From Chloroflexota bacterium (GTDB lineage: Bacteria > Chloroflexota > Anaerolineae > Aggregatilineales > Aggregatilineaceae), in assembly GCA_012729765.1 (NCBI GenBank), contig JAAYCM010000088.1:1-64000 (forward strand): a stretch of 64,000 nucleotides of DNA, read 5' to 3'. This document shows positions 32,963 to 40,699 of the stretch, piece after piece. A model generated the notes under the pieces. The model worked only from the letters and a program-made list of their open reading frames with translations. It made no database searches and was not told the DNA's origin. Within the stretch, counting starts at the first letter, position 1. Each line of letters opens with the position of its first letter. A program made the translations under genes and the position numbers.

Positions 32963-32991
32963 AGTATAACCAGGGGCCCTACACGCTGCAA
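32963..32991 (-). promoter_or_regulatory. Candidate rel promoter
   Basis: Minus strand: TTGCAG (32986-32991), 17 bp, TATACT (32963-32968). The predicted start near 32956 leaves about 26 bases before the GTG at 32930, which supports that start codon. Confidence 0.55.
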
Positions 32992-33091
32992 TGATTAGTA
33001 ACGGAATTCTAACGGTCAATGCAAGGTGTCGGACATGCTCAATGGCGTGCAATTCGCTGTATTTAGGGTATATTTTAAGCTATTCTTTTCA

Positions 33092-33109
33092 GAATTGTAC
33101 GAATTGTAC
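33092..33109 (+). repeat. Tandem 9-bp repeat upstream of the VKOR gene
   Basis: GAATTGTAC occurs twice in a row at 33092-33109, 31 bases before the GTG of the VKOR gene. A weak -10-like TATATT lies just upstream, so the repeat sits in the leader or near the start site and could bind a regulator. Confidence 0.35.
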
Positions 33110-33140
33110 AGGGAATGCACACAATGGAGGACGGGTCCCG

Positions 33141-33644
33141 GTGAGTAAAACCACAACCAGGCGAGCTAATGCAGTCGCGGCTGCGCCCGAAAAAGCGGCC
33201 AGCACAGATTGGCTGCGGATTGCCGCGATCGGGCTGAGTATCGTGGGAATCCTGGTCGCGGGCTATATGTCGTGGGCGGAACTGACGGGCGGCGAGACGG
33301 TCTGTCTGGATGCGGGCAGCATCGACTGTGCCGCCGTGCAGGAGAGCGCCTACGCGGAGACGTTGGGTATTCCGGTCGCGGTGATGGGACTGCTCGGTTA
33401 CATTGCGATTCTGGCGGTGCTTATTCTCGAAGATCAGGTGCCATTTTTTGCCGTTTATGGGCGGGCGCTGGTCATCGGTTTCACCCTGTTCGGCGTGCTG
33501 TTCTCGCTGTATCTGACGCTGATCGAGGCGACGGTTTTGGAACTGTGGTGCCAGTGGTGCGTGATCTCAGCGATCCTGATCACAGCCCTGCTGATCATCG
33601 GCGTATACCGCTGGTACCGGATGATCCAACCCCTGCGGGCCTGA
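33141..33644 (+). CDS. VKOR-family disulfide-generating membrane protein
   Basis: A 167-residue vitamin K epoxide reductase homologue with four to five membrane helices. The redox residues are present: the loop pair C-x6-C in CLDAGSIDC (about 53-61) and the CQWC active site near 135-138. In bacteria VKOR replaces DsbB, reoxidising a DsbA-like thiol oxidase and passing electrons to quinone. GTG at 33141 is used because GGAGG lies about 10 bases upstream. A DsbA-like protein is encoded 1 kb away at 34639-35580 and is the obvious partner. No thioredoxin domain is fused here, unlike in some cyanobacterial versions. Confidence 0.87.
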   Translation: MSKTTTRRANAVAAAPEKAASTDWLRIAAIGLSIVGILVAGYMSWAELTGGETVCLDAGSIDCAAVQESAYAETLGIPVAVMGLLGYIAILAVLILEDQVPFFAVYGRALVIGFTLFGVLFSLYLTLIEATVLELWCQWCVISAILITALLIIGVYRWYRMIQPLRA

Positions 33645-33657
33645 GTGCCGGATTGAG

Positions 33658-33698
33658 GTAAAAAATAACGGGCAGACCCGCCCTAGAGTCTGCCCGTT
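33658..33698 (-). terminator. Terminator between VKOR and S1 genes, T-run on the minus strand
   Basis: AACGGGCAGAC (33667-33677) and GTCTGCCCGTT (33688-33698) form a perfect 11-base-pair stem. On the minus strand the tail is ATTTTTTACC, a good U-tract for the S1-domain gene. The plus-strand tail is weaker (GTTCGTTTA) but may also serve VKOR. Confidence 0.85.
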
Positions 33699-33727
33699 GT
33701 TCGTTTAAAGAAGAAAAGCCGGCGTGC

Positions 33728-34444
33728 TCAGTCGTTCGAGTGCTGCTGGAGCGTGCGCGCGAAGATATCTTCACGATCCTGCTGGCGCTTGCCCTTCTTG
33801 GTGCGGCGCTTGTTGGAACGCTCTGGCATGCTCATGCCGGAGTTTTCCATGGCCTGACGCAGGGCCAGTTCCATCGCAGTAGGCATTTCTTCGGTTTCTT
33901 CGTCTTCTACGATCTGGGCGGTGGCGGTTTCTTCCAGCGCGCGTACGCTGAGGTCGATCTGTTTCTTGCGGCGGTTGACGCCGATCACCTTGACCTGAAT
34001 CTCATCGCCCACGTGCACGACCTCGGAAGGATCGCCCACATAGCCTTTAGCCAGCTCGGAAACATGAACCAGGCCCGGACGCTCCGCACCAATATCCACA
34101 AATGCGCCGAACTTTTCGAGGCGCACGACGGTGCCCGTGTGGACACTATTGGGGGCGATATCGGACCATGTGACGTCCGCGGGCTTCAGCATCGTCAGGC
34201 TGATGCGGCCCTGCTTGCGATCGACGTCCTGAATCCAGACGTCGATTTCGTCGCCTTCGTGGAGCACGTCGGTCACATTCTTGACGTGTCCTTCTTGCAG
34301 TTGGGAGATGTGGAGCAGGCCAAGCCGACCAACGCCGATGTCCACCAGCGCGCCGTAAAGCTCAATTTTCTTGACCGTGCCCCTGACCTGCATCTTGGGA
34401 GCCAGGTCGTTTATGCTGGTAGGCGCTGCATGTTCGGTAGTCAT
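33728..34444 (-). CDS. Two-S1-domain RNA-binding protein
   Basis: A 238-residue protein with two S1 OB-fold domains, about residues 15-85 (MQVRGTVKKIELYGALVDIG) and 98-168 (HTGTVVRLEKFGAFVDIGAERPGLVHVSEL). An acidic stretch (VEDEETEEM) and a basic tail (SNKRRTKKGKRQQDRED) follow. It resembles short ribosomal-protein-S1-like or general-stress S1 proteins that bind mRNA or ribosomes. AAGGAG lies 8 bases before the ATG. It has a near-consensus promoter and strong terminator of its own, so it is an independent, probably highly expressed gene. Full-length ribosomal S1 usually has four to six domains, so it is not called rpsA. Confidence 0.85.
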   Translation of the reverse strand: MTTEHAAPTSINDLAPKMQVRGTVKKIELYGALVDIGVGRLGLLHISQLQEGHVKNVTDVLHEGDEIDVWIQDVDRKQGRISLTMLKPADVTWSDIAPNSVHTGTVVRLEKFGAFVDIGAERPGLVHVSELAKGYVGDPSEVVHVGDEIQVKVIGVNRRKKQIDLSVRALEETATAQIVEDEETEEMPTAMELALRQAMENSGMSMPERSNKRRTKKGKRQQDREDIFARTLQQHSND

Positions 34445-34508
34445 GGGACGTGCTCCTTGTACCTTCGGCTATACAACACCGGGTTTGTGCTTGGTTTGTC
34501 GGGAGCGG

Positions 34509-34537
34509 ATTATACCGCCAGCCTTCACCAGGGTCAA
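34509..34537 (-). promoter_or_regulatory. Near-consensus promoter of the S1-domain gene
   Basis: Minus strand: TTGACC (34532-34537), 17 bp, perfect TATAAT (34509-34514). The leader is about 58 bases. Confidence 0.75.
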
Positions 34538-34638
34538 CGGTGTGTTTATGGATGTTGTGCGATTTCGCACGAATTCATGCTGTTTTCTTACCGTTCGTGA
34601 CGTTTGGCAACCGTTTGCTGCGTTTTGGCACCCATTCG

Positions 34639-35580
34639 CTAGCCGCCGCTCTGCTGCATCGCCAGCTCGCCCTGGATAATGCCGTCAAAGACCGCGAACG
34701 GCTGGGCGCCCATCGTATAGACGACACCGTTGATCACGAAGCCGGGCGTACCCTGGAAGCCGTATTCGCGCGCGGCCTGGAAGTCTATGAGGACTTCATC
34801 CAGGTAGCGCTCGCTGGACAGGCACTGCTCGAACTCGCCCGTATCCAGGCCCAGTTCGCCGGCAAAACCGACCAGCGTCTCCTGATCGAGCGTGACCGGC
34901 TCCGTCGCGCCGTGAGTGTCGAACAGGCGGTTGTGCATCTCCCAGAACATATCCTGATCCTGAGCACACTCGGCGGCCATCGCGGCCATTGCTGAGGCGT
35001 CTCCAAAGATCGGGAAGTCCCGGTATACAAACTTCACCTGGTCCGGATATTTCTCACGGATTTGGGGCAGCGTCTCTTCATAGAAGCGCCCGCAGAAGCT
35101 GCACTGGAAGTCGGAGAACTCGACAATCACGACCGGCGCGTCGGCTGGTCCCAGGAAGGCGTCGTCATCGTCGGCAACGCCTGCCGGAATACGCGTCGGG
35201 GTGGGCGGGATAGGCGTGTTGGTCGGGATCAGCGCGGCGACCTGGGTGCTGACGGCCTGATCGACCATCACCTGCAAGTCGGCCTGGCTCGGACCGCCCG
35301 CGCCATCCCCGGCGGCAATCGGCTGTATTCCGGCGACCTGCGTGCCGACCGCCTCATTGACCACCGCGCGCAGCTCATCCTGATCGACCCCATCGCCGGA
35401 GCCGCTGACCAGGGTTGCGATCAGCAGCCCGGCCAGCAGAAAGATCGCGGCAGTCATGACCAGCGTAAGCGTTGAGCTTGAATTATTGGGAGGAGTCATC
35501 ACGGACGGCTCAGCGGGGATTTCCTCACGCAGGGAAACCGGCTTGCCTGCGCCCTGTAACTGGTCATGGATGTCGGCCAT
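34639..35580 (-). CDS. Membrane-anchored DsbA-like thiol oxidoreductase
   Basis: A 313-residue protein. A short cytoplasmic N-terminus is followed by one membrane helix (about 35-58, TLTLVMTAAIFLLAGLLIATL) and a linker to residue 135 that includes a Pro/Thr stretch. The thioredoxin-fold domain (140-305) has the redox motif CSFC in EFSDFQCSFCGRFYEE and the cis-proline loop GTPGF. It should oxidise or isomerise disulfides in exported proteins and be recycled by the nearby VKOR protein. Other cysteines (AECAQDQ, EQCLSS) lie where family members often have a structural pair. The gene has its own promoter. Confidence 0.87.
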   Translation of the reverse strand: MADIHDQLQGAGKPVSLREEIPAEPSVMTPPNNSSSTLTLVMTAAIFLLAGLLIATLVSGSGDGVDQDELRAVVNEAVGTQVAGIQPIAAGDGAGGPSQADLQVMVDQAVSTQVAALIPTNTPIPPTPTRIPAGVADDDDAFLGPADAPVVIVEFSDFQCSFCGRFYEETLPQIREKYPDQVKFVYRDFPIFGDASAMAAMAAECAQDQDMFWEMHNRLFDTHGATEPVTLDQETLVGFAGELGLDTGEFEQCLSSERYLDEVLIDFQAAREYGFQGTPGFVINGVVYTMGAQPFAVFDGIIQGELAMQQSGG

Positions 35581-35609
35581 TACGCTCTATCCTTCGTATC
35601 ACGGCTACC

Positions 35610-35637
35610 ATTACACTGTGCCCCGGCCCGATCTCAA
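35610..35637 (-). promoter_or_regulatory. Promoter of the DsbA-like gene
   Basis: Minus strand: TTGAGA (35632-35637), 16 bp, TGTAAT (35610-35615); start near 35603, 23 bases before the ATG. Confidence 0.55.
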
Positions 35638-35767
35638 CAGAACGCTTGCGCGCCGGCGACTCGTACGATTGTACCACACGGCTGAGGGATTATTCGAGAG
35701 AAATTTGTCAGAGTTATATCAATTTTACCGTAGGCGCGGCCCTCAGGCCCAGGCCGCCGCGTGGGAC

Positions 35768-35802
35768 GGGAAAAGCATACGCCCCGCCGGGGGGAGCGGG
35801 GC
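35768..35802 (-). terminator. Intrinsic terminator of recA
   Basis: Minus strand: GCCCCGC and GCGGGGC arms (35781-35802) with the tail GTATGCTTTTCCC. It lies 43 bases past the recA stop. Confidence 0.65.
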
Positions 35803-35845
35803 GCAGCTTTGAGGTGAGGTTGGAATGAAATCCGGGCGGTGATGG

Positions 35846-36916
35846 CTAGGCTTCTTCTTCAGCGAATTCCACTGCTTCGGCGGTTTCTTCCGCGGCGTCT
35901 TCGGAGCCTGAGAAACCGTGCAGCGGCAGGATGTCATAGGACTGGCGGATCAGCATTTCCAACTCGCGCAGCAGTTCGGGATTATCGCGGAGATACTGCT
36001 TGGCGTTCTCGCGGCCCTGACCGATCAGCCCATCGTTATAGCGGAAGAACGCGCCGCGCTTCTCGACAATGCCGCACTCCACGCCGAGGTCGAGCACGTC
36101 ACTGACCATGCTGAAGCCTTCGTCGTACATCAGGTCCACTTCGGCCTGCCGGAAGGGCGGGGCAACCTTGTTCTTGGTGATCTTTACGCGCGTGCGGTTG
36201 CCGATGATCTCTTCTTTTTGCTTGATGGCCTGGATGCGGCGGATGTCGATGCGGATGCTGGCGTAGAAGCGCAGGGCGCGCCCGCCAGAGGTCGTCTCCG
36301 GGTTGCCGAACATGATGCCGACTTTTTCACGGAGCTGGTTGGTGAAGATCACGGCGGTGTTAGACTGCTTGATCGCGCCGGAAAGCTTGCGGAGCGCCTG
36401 GCTCATCAGCCGGGCCTGCAAGCCGACATGGGCGTCGCCCATCTCGCCCTCAAGCTCGGCGCGTGGCACCAGCGCCGCAACGCTGTCTACCACGACCACA
36501 TCCATCGCGCCGCTGCGGACCAGCGCGTCGGCGATCTCCAAGGCCTGCTCGCCCGTATCGGGCTGGGAAATGTAGAGGTTGCCGATGTCCACGCCGAGAC
36601 GCTGCGCGTAGACCGGGTCGAGCGCGTGTTCCATATCGACAAAGGCGCAGACGCCGCCCATAGCCTGCGCCGAAGCGACGACGCTCAGGCACAGCGTGGT
36701 TTTACCGGAGCTTTCCGGGCCGTAGATTTCGATCACGCGGCCACGCGGGATGCCGCCGACCCCCAGCGCCAGGTCAATCGCCAGCGAGCCGGTCGAGATA
36801 ACTTCGACGTTGAGATGCGCGGCGTCTCCAAGACGAACGATCGCGCCATCGCCGAAGCGCTTGGTGAGTTCGGCGAGCGTGTTTTCGAGAGCTTTCAGGC
36901 GGGCGTCCTGTGCCAT
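35846..36916 (-). CDS. recA: Recombinase RecA
   Basis: A 356-residue RecA that forms filaments on single-stranded DNA, drives homologous recombination and triggers LexA cleavage. The P-loop is GPESSGKTT (66-74). [38 protein letters not shown], and the L2 region [32 protein letters not shown] are all conserved. The C-terminus is acidic ([18 protein letters not shown]), as in many RecA proteins. The ATG at 36916 is chosen because GGAG lies 8 bases upstream; a longer frame to 36985 would extend into the promoter. Expression is probably SOS-controlled through the LexA-like box at 36981-36994. Confidence 0.97.
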   Translation of the reverse strand: MAQDARLKALENTLAELTKRFGDGAIVRLGDAAHLNVEVISTGSLAIDLALGVGGIPRGRVIEIYGPESSGKTTLCLSVVASAQAMGGVCAFVDMEHALDPVYAQRLGVDIGNLYISQPDTGEQALEIADALVRSGAMDVVVVDSVAALVPRAELEGEMGDAHVGLQARLMSQALRKLSGAIKQSNTAVIFTNQLREKVGIMFGNPETTSGGRALRFYASIRIDIRRIQAIKQKEEIIGNRTRVKITKNKVAPPFRQAEVDLMYDEGFSMVSDVLDLGVECGIVEKRGAFFRYNDGLIGQGRENAKQYLRDNPELLRELEMLIRQSYDILPLHGFSGSEDAAEETAEAVEFAEEEA

Positions 36917-36975
36917 TTCCAGTACTCCAATTAGGTATCTTGATGCCCCATCAGACGGTTCGTATGAGTGTTCGA

Positions 36976-37005
36976 AGTGTAGCACATACGTTCTAAGTTT
37001 GTCAA
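36976..37005 (-). promoter_or_regulatory. recA promoter
   Basis: Minus strand: perfect -35 TTGACA (37000-37005), 18 bp spacer, -10 TACACT (36976-36981). Start near 36969, leader about 53 bases. Confidence 0.75.
36981..36994 (-). promoter_or_regulatory. LexA-like SOS box inside the recA promoter spacer
   Basis: Minus strand AGAACGTATGTGCT matches 11 of 14 positions of the Gram-positive-type SOS box CGAACRNRYGTTYC. Its position between -35 and -10 is where a repressor would block RNA polymerase. Confidence 0.55.
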
Positions 37006-37052
37006 GTTTTGCTCGCGTGCGTTACGCCTGCGCCCCGCGTGTCGGGGATGCA

Positions 37053-37086
37053 ACTGCCCGCAGCCGGTGTCGCAGCCGCGGGCAGT
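37053..37086 (-). terminator. Hairpin after the PPC-domain gene
   Basis: ACTGCCCGC (37053-37061) and GCGGGCAGT (37078-37086) pair perfectly. No T-run follows on the minus strand, so it is a weak terminator candidate. Confidence 0.4.
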
Positions 37087-37111
37087 GTTCGAGTGCTTGA
37101 AACGGGCGGGC

Positions 37112-39244
37112 TTATTCCTGAATGAGCGTCAGGTTATAGGTGCCTTCGGTGCCGCCAACGTTCAGCCCGTAGTGGGTGGCGATGATGTAGTAGGTGCCAT
37201 CGGTCGCCAGCGTTGCTTCATCGATCACCGAGTTGGTGTTCTCGCCGGGGATCACGTCGTCACCGTAATCGACCTGAATCCCGTCGGGCGAGATCAGGTA
37301 GACGGCGGTGTCGAGCGTGCCGCCGGTCGCGTTGAGGGTGATGGTCACGATATCACCCTGCTCGCCTTCGAACGAGTAAATCTCGAACTCCTGGCGGTCG
37401 GTGATGCTGCCCGAAACGGTCCCGCCGTAGGTGATCGGGATAGCCGTGTCGAGCCGGCTCTGGTAGTTGAGCGTGTTGGCGTTTGCCATATCGAAGAAGC
37501 CGCCCGGCCCGGCGGTCGCCGTGCCATCGTTCCCCACGTCGAACGTGATCATATAGCGCGAGTTGAGGGTGGGCGACTGCGAGGTGTTGATGACCGTCTC
37601 GCCCTGGACATCAACCGTCAGCGAGAAGTTGACCGGCGCGGTGTCGTCGCAGTTCTGCTGGAACCAGATCTCAACTTCATACGTGCCGGGCACCAGCCGG
37701 TTCGGCGGCCAGTAGATGTAGGAAACCGGCGTCGTGGTCGTATCAATGCACTCACGATTGCCGTCTTCGTCCAGGGTGCCGCCACTCTGGATGGTGGGGC
37801 GGTCGTCGTAGACCGTCACGCCGCTGGGGTCACGCACCTGAAGCTGCAAGTCGGCGTTGGTGTTCCATTGCAGCAGCACTTCGATCGAGCCTTGCGGCAG
37901 GGCGGCACCGTCCTCGGTGCCTTCTGGCAGCGGCGTCGTCACACCGGTACCGGTCCCTGTCGCGTCGGGCGCGGGCGTGCCGGCAACCTCGACCGTTGAC
38001 AGTTCGAGCGTATACTCGCCTTCGGTCCCGCCGATGGTCAGACCATAGCGGGTTGCGAGGATGATATAGGTGCCATCGACGGCCAGATTGCGCTCAATGG
38101 CCGAATTGGTGGTGTCTTCGCTGGCGTCGTCGTTGTTGACCAGGGGCGTGTTATCGGGCGCGAGCAGCACCAGGTTGGTGTCCAGGCTGCCCGACTGCGC
38201 CATCAGGTCGATCCGAACGGTCGTGCCGGCGGTGGCGTCGAAGCTGTAGGCCTGGCCCGGCGCGTCATTGGTGATCACGCCGGTCACGGTCGTGCCGACC
38301 GCGATCGGATCGGGATTGGCGATCTCGCTGCGAAACAGGGTGGTATCCAGGCCGGCATTCACGCCGCCGTTAACCAGGGTCCAGGCCCCGTCGGAGCCAA
38401 GCTCCAGGCGCGCGAGATAGCGCTGGCCGGGGTTAAGCGTGCCGCTGAGCGATTGGGGTGTGCCGTTGGCGCTGGCCGAGAGATCAAAGACCTGCGGGCC
38501 GCCCACATCACAGGCATCGACGTAATAGATGATGATCTCATAGCTGCCAGCGGGCACATCGCCAGCCGGCCAGGCGATGGTCTCGGTCGGGTTGTCGGAG
38601 ATCGCCGCGTCACAGTTTCCATTCACGTCCGCGTCGAGCGTGCCGCCGCTGGGGGCACTGGTGTTGAAGGCGTGCACCGTGCCGCCGACCGGATCGCGCA
38701 CTTCCAGATTCAGGTTGACCGCTTCGGCCCAGGCCAGATCAAACAGCAGGCCATCCTCGATGGTGACGGTCTGCTCGCTGACCTGCCGGACTCCGGTCAG
38801 CTCCAGCTCAAACTCGCCGCTGGCCTCGCCCTCAGCCCCGCTGCCGCGCATCACCATGATCGTATAGGTCCCGTTGGTGGGGATGCTGATTTCGGGAATG
38901 GAAACGGTCGTCGGGCTGGTGAGATCGGTGTCCTGCGCGACGATAACGCCGGTCGGCGCGCTGACGAACACCATCGGGGCCAGCGCTTCCGTTTCCGTGG
39001 TGAGACTCAATGAAATGGAGTCGCCGGTGTTAGCAAAGAAGGTATAGGTCTGGACAAAATCATCGGAATCCAGTGTGCCAGTAACGACATCGCCCACGCT
39101 GAGCTGCCGCTCGTCGCCATCCTGGGCGCGGACGGGCAGGGCCAGCGAGAGCAGAACAGCGCCAAGGATCACGCTCAGCGCCAGCAGCCCGGCCTGGCGC
39201 AGGACCAGGCGAGGGAAAGTTCGAAAGCGAGTCTTGACAGTCAT
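37112..39244 (-). CDS. Secreted multidomain protein with PPC-type beta-sandwich repeats
   Basis: A 710-residue exported protein. The ATG at 39244 follows GAGGAG; the signal peptide (LLALSVILGAVLLSLALPVRA) should be cut before QDG. Three segments resemble bacterial pre-peptidase C-terminal (PPC) domains, each ending in a motif such as DGTYTIMV, DGTYIILATRYGLTIGGTEGEYTL or DGTYYIIATHYGLNVGGTEGTYNL. Between them are two copies of another beta-rich unit, recognisable by NLEVRDPVGGTV and LQVRDPSGVTV with paired cysteines. No protease domain is present, so it is likely a structural or binding surface protein rather than an enzyme. The arrangement suggests internal duplication of a PPC-plus-spacer unit. 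It has its own promoter. Confidence 0.72.
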   Translation of the reverse strand: MTVKTRFRTFPRLVLRQAGLLALSVILGAVLLSLALPVRAQDGDERQLSVGDVVTGTLDSDDFVQTYTFFANTGDSISLSLTTETEALAPMVFVSAPTGVIVAQDTDLTSPTTVSIPEISIPTNGTYTIMVMRGSGAEGEASGEFELELTGVRQVSEQTVTIEDGLLFDLAWAEAVNLNLEVRDPVGGTVHAFNTSAPSGGTLDADVNGNCDAAISDNPTETIAWPAGDVPAGSYEIIIYYVDACDVGGPQVFDLSASANGTPQSLSGTLNPGQRYLARLELGSDGAWTLVNGGVNAGLDTTLFRSEIANPDPIAVGTTVTGVITNDAPGQAYSFDATAGTTVRIDLMAQSGSLDTNLVLLAPDNTPLVNNDDASEDTTNSAIERNLAVDGTYIILATRYGLTIGGTEGEYTLELSTVEVAGTPAPDATGTGTGVTTPLPEGTEDGAALPQGSIEVLLQWNTNADLQLQVRDPSGVTVYDDRPTIQSGGTLDEDGNRECIDTTTTPVSYIYWPPNRLVPGTYEVEIWFQQNCDDTAPVNFSLTVDVQGETVINTSQSPTLNSRYMITFDVGNDGTATAGPGGFFDMANANTLNYQSRLDTAIPITYGGTVSGSITDRQEFEIYSFEGEQGDIVTITLNATGGTLDTAVYLISPDGIQVDYGDDVIPGENTNSVIDEATLATDGTYYIIATHYGLNVGGTEGTYNLTLIQE

Positions 39245-39300
39245 CGATTGAGTGCTCCTCATTGACGGCGGCACGTATCCGCCTCGCAGATGTAGTATCC

Positions 39301-39329
39301 AGTGTAGCTAATGCAAGGATGAATGGCAA
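39301..39329 (-). promoter_or_regulatory. Promoter of the PPC-domain gene
   Basis: Minus strand: TTGCCA (39324-39329), 17 bp, TACACT (39301-39306). The leader is about 50 bases to the ATG at 39244. Confidence 0.6.
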
Positions 39330-39392
39330 AGGTTTGGACGCGGGCATGAGGCAACAGCCGAGCAGTCGTAGGGTATCGACTCACGGCAGCGG

Positions 39393-40682
39393 TTAGCTCG
39401 CGTCGTCGTCATCGACCGGCTGCGGCGTGGCGGCGGTGCCGGCCGGCTCGATGCCGAGCACAATGAAGTTGGTGGTGCCCGCTCGCACCGTGATCGTGCG
39501 CGAGACGCGGATATCGCCCAGCGAGGCCGTGATCTGGTATTCGCCTTCAGGCACGTCACCGAGTACGAAATTCTCGCGCCAGGCCGGATCGGGGCTGACA
39601 TGCCACGTGCGCAGGCCCTCACCGTAAGGCTGGACATAGGTCGTCGTCGTCTCGATCACGCGCCCGCGCCGGCTGAGCGTGACAACCGCGTCGTCTACAT
39701 AGCGCCCGTCGGGAAAGACCACACGCCCGGCGACGACGCCATGCCCCACGTAGGGCGCGATCCACAGCAGCGGATTGTGGACGGCAAAATAGTTATTCTG
39801 GCCGACGCGCACTTCCAGGTGGACGTGCGGGCCGCTGACGTCGCCCGTGCCGCCGATCAGGCCGATGATGTCGCCCGCTTCGACGTGCTGGCCGCGCTCG
39901 ACCAGGACAGCGGACATATGGGCGTAGAGTGTCCACACCTTCTGGCCGCGATAGCCGAAGTCGTGCTCGATGATCACGACGTTGCCATATGACGGATAAA
40001 TCTCGACGCTGTTCGGTTCCAAGACCTGCGCATCGCTGCCGGCCCAGATTACAGTGCCGGATCCGCCCGCCTGAATCGGCTCGCCGACCGGGTTGGGCAT
40101 ATCGACGCCGTGATGCACGCGCCATTCGTCCTGCGGGCCATTGGAGCCAAAGGGGTAATAGAACAGGCTTTGGCTGTTGGCGCTGGCATCGACCGGGCGC
40201 ATGAACCAGAAATGATCGTCGGCGTGGGCGCTGAGCGGGACCTGTTCCGGCGGCGGCTGGTACTGCGCGACGGCGGCTGGCTCCTGCGGGACAAAGACGC
40301 CGGTCGGGCTGGGGTAGGCGGTGGGACCTCCGGCGGTCTGGGACTCGAAGGCGGCAGTCGGCCAGGGAGTCGGCGTGTCCCAGGGCGTGCTCTGAAGATC
40401 GACCGGCTCGATGATCGTCTCGGCTTCGGGTGGTGGCAGGGTGGGCGGCACATAGGCCGTGACATCCAGCTCTGGCGTCGGGATGGGGGTATTGGCCTCG
40501 CGCGCGAGCTGGGCTTCCAGCTCGGCCTGCCAGCTGTCCTGCGGCGCGTCGATCGGGGTCGGCGTTGCGGCAGGGACCGAAACCACGATCGCGGGGCGGG
40601 TGTTCTGCCACACGAACAGCCCGCCGATGGCGACGATTGCCGCGAAAATCAAGAATCCCTGCAAGTGCCGGCTGCGGTCCAT
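39393..40682 (-). CDS. M23 (LytM-type) metallopeptidase with membrane anchor
   Basis: A 429-residue protein with an N-terminal membrane helix (about 10-25), a long Pro/Thr linker to residue 150 and an M23 peptidase domain (170-310). The zinc ligands look intact: HHGVD (H190/H191, D194) and HVHLEV (H286, H288), with H255 in YAHM as the general base candidate. It should cleave peptidoglycan cross-bridges or another glycine-rich peptide outside the membrane. The last 110 residues form a carboxypeptidase-regulatory-like beta-sandwich (VAGRVVFPDGRYVDDAVVTLSRRG). The ATG at 40682 lies inside the end of the upstream TolB-like gene, with GGAG 5 bases before it, so the two are co-translated. Confidence 0.85.
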   Translation of the reverse strand: MDRSRHLQGFLIFAAIVAIGGLFVWQNTRPAIVVSVPAATPTPIDAPQDSWQAELEAQLAREANTPIPTPELDVTAYVPPTLPPPEAETIIEPVDLQSTPWDTPTPWPTAAFESQTAGGPTAYPSPTGVFVPQEPAAVAQYQPPPEQVPLSAHADDHFWFMRPVDASANSQSLFYYPFGSNGPQDEWRVHHGVDMPNPVGEPIQAGGSGTVIWAGSDAQVLEPNSVEIYPSYGNVVIIEHDFGYRGQKVWTLYAHMSAVLVERGQHVEAGDIIGLIGGTGDVSGPHVHLEVRVGQNNYFAVHNPLLWIAPYVGHGVVAGRVVFPDGRYVDDAVVTLSRRGRVIETTTTYVQPYGEGLRTWHVSPDPAWRENFVLGDVPEGEYQITASLGDIRVSRTITVRAGTTNFIVLGIEPAGTAATPQPVDDDDAS

Positions 40683-40699
40683 TCTGGCTCCAGTTCCGT

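Noticed and set aside
32931-32963. Longer rel start (TTG at 32963)
   Set aside because: It overlaps the predicted -10 box and has no ribosome-binding site, whereas the GTG at 32930 has GGAAAGG.
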